This document shows, in pieces, positions 43,334 to 51,206 of a stretch of 64,000 bases of DNA. Both the position numbers and the translations under genes were made by a program. This DNA comes from G963717155 sp963717155. Its GTDB lineage: Bacteria > Actinomycetota > Thermoleophilia > Gaiellales > JALYLC01. Where the stretch lies: NCBI GenBank assembly GCA_963717155.1, contig OY970326.1, forward strand, positions 4,030,001 to 4,094,000, written 5' to 3'. Within the stretch, counting starts at the first letter, position 1. The number at the start of each line of letters is the position of its first letter. The notes beneath the pieces were generated by a model that saw nothing but the letters and a program-made list of their open reading frames with translations, did not search any database and was not told where the DNA came from.

Positions 43334-44634
43334 CGAAATCCTCCGATCGTTCGGCAAGCGTGCTCCAGAAAACGCACGCCAAGGGTGAGATCGTCCTGGT
43401 GGATCCGCTCGTCGTGCCCGTGCACGGTCTCGTACACGAGGTCGAGCGGGGTGTGCACGAGCGGGAAGAAGCCGTACGCGACCGTGCCGAACGCCTCGCG
43501 CAGGAAGTGCGAGTTCGTGAACCCGGCGCTCATCGACGGTAGCACCAGCGCGCCGGGCTCGATCGTCTCGACGTACTCGCGGAGCATGCCTGCGAGCGGC
43601 GTGTCGATGGGCGAGCGCGTTCCGCCCTCGGGGGGTTCTGCCGGCTCGAGCTCGACATCGAGGTCGCCGAGGCACGCGCGCACCTCGGCCAGGAGCTCGT
43701 CCGGCTGCGTGCCGGGTAGGACGCGGCAGTCGAGCCGAAGCTCCGCGTGGGCCGGAATCACGTTGAGCGCATCGGACGCAGCGATCATCGTCGGCGAGAT
43801 GGTGCTGCCCTGGAGAGGGCCGAGGATCGCGGGGAGCTCCGGGTGGAGCTCCGCGGAGCGCGCAATGCGGGCAGCGATCGAGTCGTTGCCCGGCACGAGC
43901 GCATCGAGCAGCAGCGTCAGCTCCGGCGGGGGATCGCCGCTCGGCCGGTGCGCGGCGATGCGCTCCACCGCGGGGGCGAGCCGGACGAGCGCGTTGTCCC
44001 CCGACGCGGGCCACGACGCGTGGCCCGGGCGACCGCGCGCGATGACGTTGACGGGCATGGTGGCCTTCTCGGCGGTGCCGAACAGGTGCACGACCCGGCC
44101 GTCGCTCAGTACGAGCCGGTCGCTCGACTCGTTGAGCGCGTAGTCGGTGCGCACGTCCGGTCGCTGCGCGACGACGAACGGCAGGCCGACGCCGGCGACG
44201 CCGTCCTCCTCGTCCGCCTCGGCGATCAGCACGAGATCGCCGCGGGGGCGGATGCCGCTCCGTGCGATCAGCGCGAACGCGAGCACGTTGCACACGGTGT
44301 GCGACTTCATGTCGAGCGCGCCGCGTCCCCACACGTAGTCGTCGCGCACGACGCCGGCGAACGGGTCGACGCTCCATGCGCTCCGGTCGGCGTACACGAC
44401 GTCGGTATGCCCGAGCAGCGTGAGCGAGGGCCCCTCGCCGCTGCCCTTGATGCGCGCCACGAGGTTCGCGCGCTCCGGATCGCGCGCGATGAGCTCGCAC
44501 GCGACGCCCTCGCGTTCGAGGAACCACTGCAGGAACACCGCGGCGGGGGTCTCGTGGCCGGGCGGGTTCGCCGTGTCGATGCGGATCAGGTCCGAAAGGA
44601 GCTTCGTGGCCTCGTCCCGGAGCGCTGCATCCAT
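43330..44634 (-). CDS. M20 family metallopeptidase/deacylase
   Basis: Zinc amidohydrolase of the M20/ArgE-DapE superfamily, 434 residues. Ligand motifs: LGHTDVVY (His, Asp), GRGALDMKS (bridging Asp), EADEEDGVAG (catalytic Glu) and, near the end, FPLVHTPLD (His). A dimerisation (lid) domain is at about residues 185-300. Substrate unknown; many relatives are carboxypeptidases or deacetylases. ATG 44634 is preferred to 44643 because TACGAT (44642-44647) sits 7 bases upstream, consistent with the other leaderless starts. It diverges from rarA. Confidence 0.88.
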   Translation of the reverse strand: MDAALRDEATKLLSDLIRIDTANPPGHETPAAVFLQWFLEREGVACELIARDPERANLVARIKGSGEGPSLTLLGHTDVVYADRSAWSVDPFAGVVRDDYVWGRGALDMKSHTVCNVLAFALIARSGIRPRGDLVLIAEADEEDGVAGVGLPFVVAQRPDVRTDYALNESSDRLVLSDGRVVHLFGTAEKATMPVNVIARGRPGHASWPASGDNALVRLAPAVERIAAHRPSGDPPPELTLLLDALVPGNDSIAARIARSAELHPELPAILGPLQGSTISPTMIAASDALNVIPAHAELRLDCRVLPGTQPDELLAEVRACLGDLDVELEPAEPPEGGTRSPIDTPLAGMLREYVETIEPGALVLPSMSAGFTNSHFLREAFGTVAYGFFPLVHTPLDLVYETVHGHDERIHQDDLTLGVRFLEHACRTIGGFR

Positions 44635-44687
44635 CGACCACATCGTACGGGCCGAGACGGGCTCTCAGTGCGGGTAGCATCGGCGAC

Positions 44688-45998
44688 GTGGACGATCTGT
44701 TTGCCGAGGCAGCCGGGCGCGCGCTCTCGGCCGGCGCCCCGCTCGCCGAGCGCCTGCGACCTCGCTCGCTCGACGAGGTCGCCGGACAGGAGCATCTGCT
44801 CGGGCCCGGTGCGCCCATGCGCCGCGCGATCGAGGAGGACCGCCTCGGATCGGTGATCCTGCACGGCCCGCCCGGCACGGGCAAGACGACCGTCGCGCGC
44901 CTGATCGCCTCGATCACGGGGGCCGCGTTCGAGGAGCTCTCGGCCGTCAACGCGGGCAAGGCGGACGTCCAGGCGGTCGTGGCGCGGGCGCGCGACCGCC
45001 TCGGCGCGAACGGCCAGCGGACGATCCTGTTCCTCGACGAGATCCACCGCTTCAACAAGGCGCAGCAGGACGCGCTCCTGCCCGTCGTCGAGTCAGGGCT
45101 CGTGACGCTGATCGGGGCGACGACCGAGAACCCCTACCACGACGTGATCGGCGCGCTGCTGTCGCGCTGCCGGCTGCACGAGTTCCGGCCGCTCGACACC
45201 GGTGCGCTCGAGCGCGTGCTGGAGCGTGCCGCCGCGTCGCTGGGACCGCCTCTGCCGGACGAGTCGGCCCGCGCCGCGTTGCTGACCGCGGCCGGCGGCG
45301 ATGCCCGCTCGCTGCTGGTCGCCCTCGAGGTCGCGCGCGATCACGCGCTGTCGCGCCAGGCGGGCTCGCTCGAGGCGACCGACGTGGCCGAGGCGGTCGA
45401 GCGACGGCCGGTGCTGTACGACAAGGCGGGCGACCGCCACTACGACACGATCTCGGCGTTCATCAAGAGCGTCCGGGGCTCGGATCCCGACGCGGCCCTG
45501 TACTACCTCGCCTCGATGCTCGAGGGCGGCGAGGATCCGCTGTTCGTGTGCCGCCGGCTCGTGATCCTCGCGAGCGAGGACGTGGGCAACGCCGATCCCG
45601 CCGCCCTCCCGCTGGCCGTCGCCTGCGCCCAGGCCGTGCAGATGATCGGGCTTCCCGAGGGACGCATCCCGATGGCGCAGACGACCGTCTACCTGGCACT
45701 CGCGCCGAAGTCCAATGCGAGCTACGTCGCGATCGGCGCCGCCCTCGAGCGCGTCCGCGAGCGCGGGAACACGCGACCACCCGGACCGCTCCGCGACGCG
45801 AGCTACCGCGGCGCCGACGCGCTCGGGCACGGGCGCGGCTACCGCTACCCCCACGATCATCCCGACGGCTACGTCGCCCAGGAGTACCTGCCCGACGACC
45901 TCGTCGGCACGCGCTTCTACGAGCCGACCGACCATGGTGCGGAGGCGGCGATGCGCGAGCGGCTCGCCGAGCTCCGGCGCCGGAACGGCGCGGAGTAG
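44688..45998 (+). CDS. rarA: Replication-associated recombination ATPase RarA (MgsA)
   Basis: AAA+ protein that acts at stalled replication forks with SSB and polymerase; 436 residues. Walker A HGPPGTGKTT, Walker B FLDEIHRFNKAQQDALL, sensor GATTENPYH and the clamp-loader-like C-terminus (DKAGDRHYDTISAFIKSVRG) are all present. Start GTG 44688 follows TAGCAT (44675-44680) by 7 bases. It ends 8 bases before the arginase stop, convergent. Confidence 0.94.
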   Translation: MDDLFAEAAGRALSAGAPLAERLRPRSLDEVAGQEHLLGPGAPMRRAIEEDRLGSVILHGPPGTGKTTVARLIASITGAAFEELSAVNAGKADVQAVVARARDRLGANGQRTILFLDEIHRFNKAQQDALLPVVESGLVTLIGATTENPYHDVIGALLSRCRLHEFRPLDTGALERVLERAAASLGPPLPDESARAALLTAAGGDARSLLVALEVARDHALSRQAGSLEATDVAEAVERRPVLYDKAGDRHYDTISAFIKSVRGSDPDAALYYLASMLEGGEDPLFVCRRLVILASEDVGNADPAALPLAVACAQAVQMIGLPEGRIPMAQTTVYLALAPKSNASYVAIGAALERVRERGNTRPPGPLRDASYRGADALGHGRGYRYPHDHPDGYVAQEYLPDDLVGTRFYEPTDHGAEAAMRERLAELRRRNGAE

Positions 45999-46006
45999 CG
46001 AGCGAG

Positions 46007-46912
46007 CTAGAGGATCCGCTGGCCGAGCGCGGAGCAGGCCAGCTCGACGGCGAGCTCGCCGGTCGCGTTCTCCCGGTCGAGGATCGGGTTCACCTCGACG
46101 AGCTGGATCGAGCCCACGAGGCCCGCCTCGCTCAGGAGCTCGACCGCGAGGTGCGCCTCGCGGAACGAGATGCCTCCGCGCACGGGTGTCCCCACGCCGG
46201 GCGCCCACTGCGGGTCGACGACGTCGAGGTCGAGCGAGAGGTGGACGAACGACGCCCCGCGGACGCGCTCGATCGCGCTGCGGATCACGTGCTCCATGCC
46301 GTAGCGGTCGATCTCGGTCATCGTGTGCACCGCGACGTTGGATGCACGCAGGCGCACGCGCTCGTCCTCGTCGAGGTCGCGAGCGCCGATCACGACGGTG
46401 CGCTCCTCCTCGAGCCACGGCGTCGGTGCCCCGCCGGCGACGTCGAACCGCTCGTCGCCCCAGCCGAGCGCGACCGCGAGCGGCATCCCGTGGACGTTTC
46501 CCGTCGGGCTCGTGTCGGGGGTGTTGCAGTCGGCGTGCGCATCGAGCCAGATGGCCGCACCCGGGCCATGGACGCGGGCGAGCCCTGCGAGCACGCCGAG
46601 CGCGAGCGAGTGGTCGCCACCGAGCACGACGACGACCTCGTCGGCACGCTCCGCGCGCTCGACTGCGTCGGCGACCTTGCCCGAGATCGCCACGATGGCC
46701 TCGAGGTACTTCGCGCGAGGGTCGCGCGACGGCGTGACCTCGGCCTGCGGCACGGTGATGTCTCCGCGGTCGTCCACCGGGTAGCCGATCGCGCGGAGCC
46801 GCGCCGCGAGGCCCGCGTAGCGGATCGCGGACGGGCCCATGTCGACGCCACGGCGTCCCTGACCGAGATCGAGCGGCACACCGATGAGCGCGACGCGACG
46901 GTGCGTTGTCAT
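46007..46912 (-). CDS. Arginase family ureohydrolase
   Basis: Di-manganese hydrolase of 301 residues, giving ornithine and urea if a true arginase. Metal motifs: GGDHSL, WLDAHADCNTPDT, and SLDLDVVDP. The SPTGNVHGMPLA loop and DPQWAPGVGTP favour arginase over agmatinase. It overlaps the end of the inositol-phosphatase gene by 4 bases (ATGA), so it is translated as the last gene of the LysR-linked unit. Confidence 0.88.
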   Translation of the reverse strand: MTTHRRVALIGVPLDLGQGRRGVDMGPSAIRYAGLAARLRAIGYPVDDRGDITVPQAEVTPSRDPRAKYLEAIVAISGKVADAVERAERADEVVVVLGGDHSLALGVLAGLARVHGPGAAIWLDAHADCNTPDTSPTGNVHGMPLAVALGWGDERFDVAGGAPTPWLEEERTVVIGARDLDEDERVRLRASNVAVHTMTEIDRYGMEHVIRSAIERVRGASFVHLSLDLDVVDPQWAPGVGTPVRGGISFREAHLAVELLSEAGLVGSIQLVEVNPILDRENATGELAVELACSALGQRIL

Positions 46913-47710
46913 GCGGATCCGTCCCTGTCGTCGAGGAGTTCGGCGAGCGCGTCCACGAGATCGGGCGCACCGGCCACGAGGCCGTCGGGTAGCCCGCCCG
47001 CCGGCGGCACCCGGAGCACCTTGCCGCCGGCCTCGCTGACGAGCAGCGCCCCGGCGGCCCAGTCCCACGCGTTCAGTCCATGCTCGAAGTAGCCGTCCAG
47101 GCGGCCCGCCGCGACCCACGCCAGATCGATCGCCGCAGATCCCGCACGGCGGACGTCGCGGACGAGCGGCACGACGCGAGCAACCAGCGCGCCCTGCAGG
47201 CTGCGGCGCGCGGGCTCGTACGAGAACCCCGTCGCCACCAGCGCATGCGCGAGCGACTCCGGCCGGCGCACGGCAAGCTCGACGCCGTCGAGCCTCGCCC
47301 CGCCTCCACGGATCGCGGTGAACGTCTCGCCGGACGTCGGATGGTGGACGACGGCGACGAGCGGCCCCTCGTCGTCCTCGCATGCGATCGAGACGGCGAA
47401 GGTCGGCTGGCCGTACAGGAAGTTGACCGTGCCGTCGAGGGGATCGATCACCCAGCGGAGCCCGCTCGCTCCGAGGGACGCCGTCCCCTCCTCGCCGAGC
47501 ATGGCGTCATCGGGTCGCGCATCGCGCAGCGAGCCCACGGATCGCGGCCTCGGCGTCGCGATCGGCATCCGACACGGGATCGGTCTCGGACGACTTGTAC
47601 GCGAGGCCGGTGGTGGGAGCGTGCAGCCGCTCGCGCAGCAGGTCGCCCGCGGCGCGGGCGGCGCGCTCGGCGAGCGACAGGAGCTCCGTGTGTTCGGCCA
47701 CGGCGGACAT
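46909..47710 (-). pseudogene. Inositol monophosphatase family gene with frameshift near 47531
   Basis: The N-terminal part, from ATG 47710 (adjacent ATG 47713), reads SAVAEHTELLSLAERAARAA and DPVSDADRDAEAAIRG, the IMPase front. The rest, GEEG then WVIDPLDGTVNFLYG and LNAWDWAAGALLV, is in another frame. The 802-base length is one more than a multiple of three; dropping one base near 47531 (in GGGCTCGCTG on the minus strand) joins the halves as GLLRDARPDDAML, a normal family sequence of 266 residues. It would hydrolyse a sugar or inositol phosphate (Mg-dependent). Either a sequence error or recent inactivation. Confidence 0.8.
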
Positions 47711-48607
47711 CATCGGTGAGGTGCGTGGGTCGCGAGCCAGTCCCAGAGCAGCGACGCGGCGCCGGGACGGGCCGCAATCCTGACGGCGCGCAGCTCGCGC
47801 CGCAGGTCGAGGTCCGAGACGGGAACCGCCGCGAGCGAGCCGTTCGCGACCTCCTCCTCGACGGCCAGGCGCGAGAGCAGCGCGAACCCGCCGTCGAGCA
47901 CGGCCCGCTTGAGTCCCTCGGTGCTGGCGGCCTCGAGCGCGGGAACGAGCACGATCCCCTGACGCGCGCAGCGCGCGCTCGGCGACGGCGCGCGTGCCCG
48001 AGCCCGACTCGCGTGCGATCCAGGGCTCGTCGATGAGCTCCGCCGGGCGGATCGCCCTGCGCCGCGCGAACCGGTGACCGGGTCGAACCACGCACTCGAG
48101 CACGTCGGTCGACAGCATCTGCGACTCGAGGCCATCGAGCGCGTCGATGCCCTCGATGAAACCCAGCTCGGCCCGACCCTCGCGGACTGCCGCAAGCACT
48201 CCCGGCGAGTTGACGACCTCGACCGCGATCCGCAGGGTGCCGCGTTCGGCGCGGAAACCGGCGAGCCATCCGGGCAGGAGGTAGCCCGCAACCGTGTGGC
48301 TGGCCGCCACGGCGAGCGCCGCGCCGGCGCCGGGGTCCGCGACGGCCCTGCGCGCCCGCTCGAGGGCCGCGAGGGCGGCTCGCGCCTCGGGGTAGAGCGC
48401 GCGCCCGGCCGCCGTCGGTCGCACGCCGGTCCGTCCCCGCTCGAGCAGCCGCTGCCCGACGCGGCGCTCGAGCGCGGCGATCCGCTTCGTCACGGCCGAC
48501 TGCGTGAGCGCAAGCGCGTCGGCGGCTGCGTACAGCGTGTGGGCGTCGACCGCGGCCACGAACGCCGCGAGCTCGCGGCCGGACAGCGGATCAGGAGAGA
48601 CCGTCAC
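47710..48607 (-). pseudogene. LysR family regulator gene with frameshift near 47962
   Basis: A LysR-type regulator: GTG 48607, helix-turn-helix AADALALTQSAVTKRIAALE in residues 20-45, then the substrate-binding domain (VAGYLLPGWLAGFRAERG). Near 47962 the frame breaks; removing one T from GCGCGTCAGGGG joins ALRAQGIVLVPALEA, giving a plausible 298-residue protein whose end (LLWDWLATHAPHR) lies in the other frame. The last bases overlap the inositol-phosphatase ATG. It is divergent to a YeiH transporter gene, the arrangement of E. coli yeiE-yeiH, which supports this family. Error or decay is undecided. Confidence 0.82.
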
Positions 48608-48640
48608 GCGGAAATGATTCCACTTCGGAATGCCAGGCGG
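48608..48640. promoter_or_regulatory. LysR-type binding site candidate between lysR and yeiH genes
   Basis: The spacer contains GGAA-ATGA-TTCC (48610-48621) followed by ACTTC-GGAA (to 48630), so GGAA and TTCC blocks alternate about ten bases apart, as in dyadic LysR operators. The region separates divergent lysR and the YeiH-type gene. A classic T-N11-A box was not fixed by eye, and no regulator is proven. Confidence 0.4.
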
Positions 48641-48686
48641 CGGATCCTTCCCGTTGCGACCGGCAAGACGAGCCGACACTTGGACT

Positions 48687-49673
48687 GTGGAGCGAACCGT
48701 CCGCCTGCTACCCGGGCTCGCGCTCGTCGCGGCCCTCGTAGCGGTCGGAATCGCGCTGAACAGGGTCATTCCGCAGGTCAGCATCCTGATCTTCGCGATG
48801 GCGCTCGGCGTCGCCCTCGCGCCGCTCGCCGGAGGCCGGCCCGCTACCGCGCCAGGGATCGAGTTCGCGGCGCGTCCACTGCTGCGCGCGGGAGTGGCGC
48901 TGCTCGGCCTGCAGATCTCGCTGCACGCCGTCTCGGGTCTGGGCGTGCGCGGCGTGGCCGTCGCCGTCGGCGTGGTGGTCGTGACGATGCTCGTGACGCT
49001 CGTTCTCGGGCGCCTGCTCGGCGTCGAGCCGTCACTCGCGATCCTGATCGCGACGGGGAGCGCGATCTGCGGCGCGTCGGCGATCGCCGCGATGCAGGGG
49101 GTCGCACGCGCCGACGAGGATCGCGTGGGCTACGCCATCGGCACCGTCACGCTGTTCGGCAGCATCGCGATGCTGGCGCTCCCCTACATCTTCGTCCCGC
49201 TGTTCGGCATGTCCAACCGGCTCGGAGGGCTGTGGGCGGGCGCCTCGATCCACGAGGTCGCACAGGTCGCCGCGGCGGGCGCGGCGATCTCGCCCGCCGC
49301 GCTCAAGATCGCCGCGCTGATGAAGCTCACACGCGTCGTGCTGCTGGCACCGACCGTCGCGCTCGCCGCCTGGCTGCGCGGCGCCGACGGGACCGTGTCG
49401 AGAGGCCGGTCGCTTCCCGTCCCGGGCTTCGTGCTGGCCTTCCTCGCGCTCGTCATGGTCCGGACACTGGTGACGGTTCCGCCGATCATCCTCAGCATCG
49501 ACCACTGGGCCGTCACCTGCCTGCTCGGCGGCGCGCTCGCGGCGCTCGGCCTGCGCACGACGCTCGCCGCATTCCGCGCGGCCGGCGGACGCCCGCTGCT
49601 GCTGGGCCTGGGTGCCTGGCTGGTGGCGCTGCTGGTGTCGATCGGCCTGCTGGTGGCGCTGCAGGTCGGGTGA
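48687..49673 (+). CDS. YeiH/UPF0324 family membrane transporter
   Basis: About ten transmembrane helices in 328 residues, of the family annotated YeiH and linked to sulfate/sulfite-like anion export. Marks: GVALLGLQISLHAVSGLG, SAICGASAIAAMQGV, GTVTLFGSIAMLALPYI, and SNRLGGLWAGASIHEVAQVA. Substrate in this organism unknown. GTG 48687 is used; an upstream ATG at 48630 would add residues that are not family-like. It ends 6 bases before the 3' end of tRNA-Phe on the other strand. Confidence 0.85.
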   Translation: MERTVRLLPGLALVAALVAVGIALNRVIPQVSILIFAMALGVALAPLAGGRPATAPGIEFAARPLLRAGVALLGLQISLHAVSGLGVRGVAVAVGVVVVTMLVTLVLGRLLGVEPSLAILIATGSAICGASAIAAMQGVARADEDRVGYAIGTVTLFGSIAMLALPYIFVPLFGMSNRLGGLWAGASIHEVAQVAAAGAAISPAALKIAALMKLTRVVLLAPTVALAAWLRGADGTVSRGRSLPVPGFVLAFLALVMVRTLVTVPPIILSIDHWAVTCLLGGALAALGLRTTLAAFRAAGGRPLLLGLGAWLVALLVSIGLLVALQVG

Positions 49674-49678
49674 AGGAG

Positions 49679-49752
49679 TGGCGAGGCCCGGATTTGAACC
49701 GGGGACACCTCGATTTTCAGTCGAGTGCTCTACCGGGCTGAGCTACCCCGCC
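49679..49752 (-). tRNA. tRNA-Phe (anticodon GAA)
   Basis: A cloverleaf on the minus strand, 74 nt: acceptor GGCGGGG pairs with CCTCGCC, D-arm with GTAGCTCAG, anticodon stem CTCGA/TCGAG holding loop CTGAAAA (anticodon GAA), and a T-arm with GGTTCAAATCC. Discriminator A is at 49679; CCA is not encoded. A TACCCT box (49764-49769) about 11 bases upstream may be its promoter. Confidence 0.96.
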
Positions 49753-49786
49753 AACGCCTTCCAAGGGTATCGCACGCCGGCGGTCG

Positions 49787-50537
49787 TCAGGCGCCGTACG
49801 CGAACACCACGGTCACGCTGGCCGACACGTCGAGCGTTCCCTGCTCGACCGGCGGAGGCGCGGACGAGTCGGACGCCGCGGCCCCCTTGGCCATCGCGTA
49901 CATGGGCGTCGGGGCCCGAGTCAGCGTCCTCGCTGACCGAGATCACGCCGGCCACGCTTCCGCCCATCGCCTGCGCGATGACGTCCGCCTTCTGCCTCGC
50001 GTCGGCCAGCGCCTCGCGCAGCGCGGTGCGGTACGCGTCCTTCTGATCGGTCACCGAGAAGTCGGGGCCCGACACCTGGTCGGCGCCGGCACGGTTGCCC
50101 GCGGCGATCACGATGCCGGCCTTCGAGACGTCGTGGAGCGTCACCGTCAGCGTCTGCGACGCGTGCCAGACGCGCGGACTGTCCCAGTCCTGGTAGCTCG
50201 AGATGTCGCCGGTCTGCAGGTCGTCGTCGGCGATCGAGACGGTCGTCAGCGCCTTGACGGCGTCGATCACGCCCTGCATCTTCCGGGAGGCGTCGTCGAG
50301 CGCAGCCTGCGAGCTCGAGGCATCGCTGACCGTCGTCAGCTCGATCGTGGCGGTGTCGGGGTGCAGGTTGACCGAGCCCGTGCCGCTGAACGTGAGCGTG
50401 TGGTCGTCGGCGGTGCCGCCGGTTGCGGCCTGCGCCGCAGGGAGCGAGCCGCTGGAGCTCGTCGGCCGGAGTGCCGCGAACGTTGCCAGCCCGAGCGCGA
50501 GCGCGCAGGCAGCAAGGACGATCGGTCGTGTGCGCAT
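49787..50537 (-). pseudogene. SIMPL-domain (DUF541) secreted protein gene, frameshifted near 49912
   Basis: Exported protein of the oxidative-stress-linked SIMPL/DUF541 family. ATG 50537 with AGGAGG upstream opens a signal peptide (IVLAACALALGLATFAAL), then the beta-sheet core DHTLTFSGTGSVNLHPDTAT and helices (DAYRTALREALADARQKADV). After SEDADSGP the frame breaks; removing one C from CCCC (49911-49914) gives PMYAMAKGAAAS and the expected SASVTVVFAYGA end. Corrected length 249 residues. Without correction the frame runs on into the tRNA-Phe gene. Error or pseudogene is undecided. Confidence 0.82.
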
Positions 50538-50695
50538 GAGGTGCCTCCTGGAGTTCCGGTTCACCCCCGTTGGACAGGAGAGGGGGGTTGCTGGTTCCCG
50601 GGGGGGTGCGGCAGAGCGGACACGGCCCCGAAGAGCGCTGCGGTCGCGGAACGCACGGGCGCGGCGCGGAGGCGGGTCGTGGGGCCAGGCGATCC

Positions 50696-50805
50696 TCGGA
50701 GAAGGCGCAGGTTTTGAGCGTGGTTCTCGGGACCTAGCGTGGGTCCCGTAAGGCGCTGCGCGGACGTATTCGATCCGTCGAAATGGTGATCGCGGTTAGA
50801 CCGAA
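50696..50805 (-). repeat. Intergenic repeat copy R1 (inverted relative to R2 and R3)
   Basis: Read on the minus strand it matches R3 from the CTAACCGC end through GCGCCTTACGGGACC and GGTCCCGAGAACCACGCTC to CCTGCGCCTT. It contains the hairpin CGGGACC-7-GGTCCCG (50728-50748). Confidence 0.75.
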
Positions 50806-50938
50806 CACGAAATGGTCGACCAAGATCCACAGGTCGTGGGTTCGAACCCTTCGAGCGGTACCTGTGATCCTTCGAACCCTCGCCACCTGTTGGCGGGGCG
50901 CGCTCTTCGCAACCTGTGATCTTTGGCCTATTGCGTTT

Positions 50939-51058
50939 GCGGCCTGGCCGCTACCACGGTTGCGACGGATCGACGACGTCTGCGCTGCGCCGTACGCAGA
51001 CCGTTTCGCTAGGTCCCGAGAACCACGCTCCCCACCTGCGTCTTTTCTGAGGCTGGCA
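50939..51058 (+). repeat. Intergenic repeat copy R2
   Basis: A 120-base copy beginning GCGGCCTGGCCGCTACCACG and ending CTGAGGCTGGCA. It shares GGTCCCGAGAACCACGCTC and ACGACGTCTGCG with R3. Its hairpin is damaged (CAGACC in place of GGGACC on the left arm). Confidence 0.8.
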
Positions 51059-51075
51059 TGTGGCCCATGTTCGTC

Positions 51076-51193
51076 GCGGCCTAACCGCTACCACGGTTGC
51101 GATGAGTCGACGACGTCTGCGAAGCGCCTTACGGGACCGCAGCGAGGTCCCGAGAACCACGCTCACTGACCTGCGCCTTTGCTGAGGCTGGCA
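51076..51193 (+). repeat. Intergenic repeat copy R3
   Basis: A 118-base copy beginning GCGGCCTAACCGCTACCACG and ending CTGAGGCTGGCA, 17 bases after R2. The hairpin CGGGACC-GCAGCGA-GGTCCCG (51132-51152) is intact. It ends 13 bases before the stop codon of cobA-hemD. Confidence 0.8.
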
Positions 51194-51206
51194 CCTAGAC
51201 GCGCTC

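Larger units (their letters stand above)
50538..51206. other. 669-base non-coding tract with repeats
   Basis: Between the SIMPL gene and cobA-hemD there is no credible coding frame: frames of 80-130 codons occur on both strands but have Arg/Pro-rich, repeat-derived sequence. The tract contains three copies of one repeat (listed separately), a tRNA T-arm-like word GGGTTCGAACCC (50839-50850), and two copies of ACCTGTGATC (50860-50869, 50912-50921). It is the longest gene-free stretch in the window. Confidence 0.75.

Noticed and set aside
43334..45058. Upstream extension of the DUF1385 frame to 838 codons
   Set aside because: It overlaps the M20 and rarA genes on good family evidence and has no domain of its own.
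50790..50860. Possible second tRNA
   Set aside because: The T-stem mispairs and no acceptor stem or anticodon stem-loop can be formed.
50783..51169. 128-codon frame in the repeat tract
   Set aside because: The same words (GPENHA) appear in a frame of R1 on the other strand, so it is repeat-derived, not a protein family.
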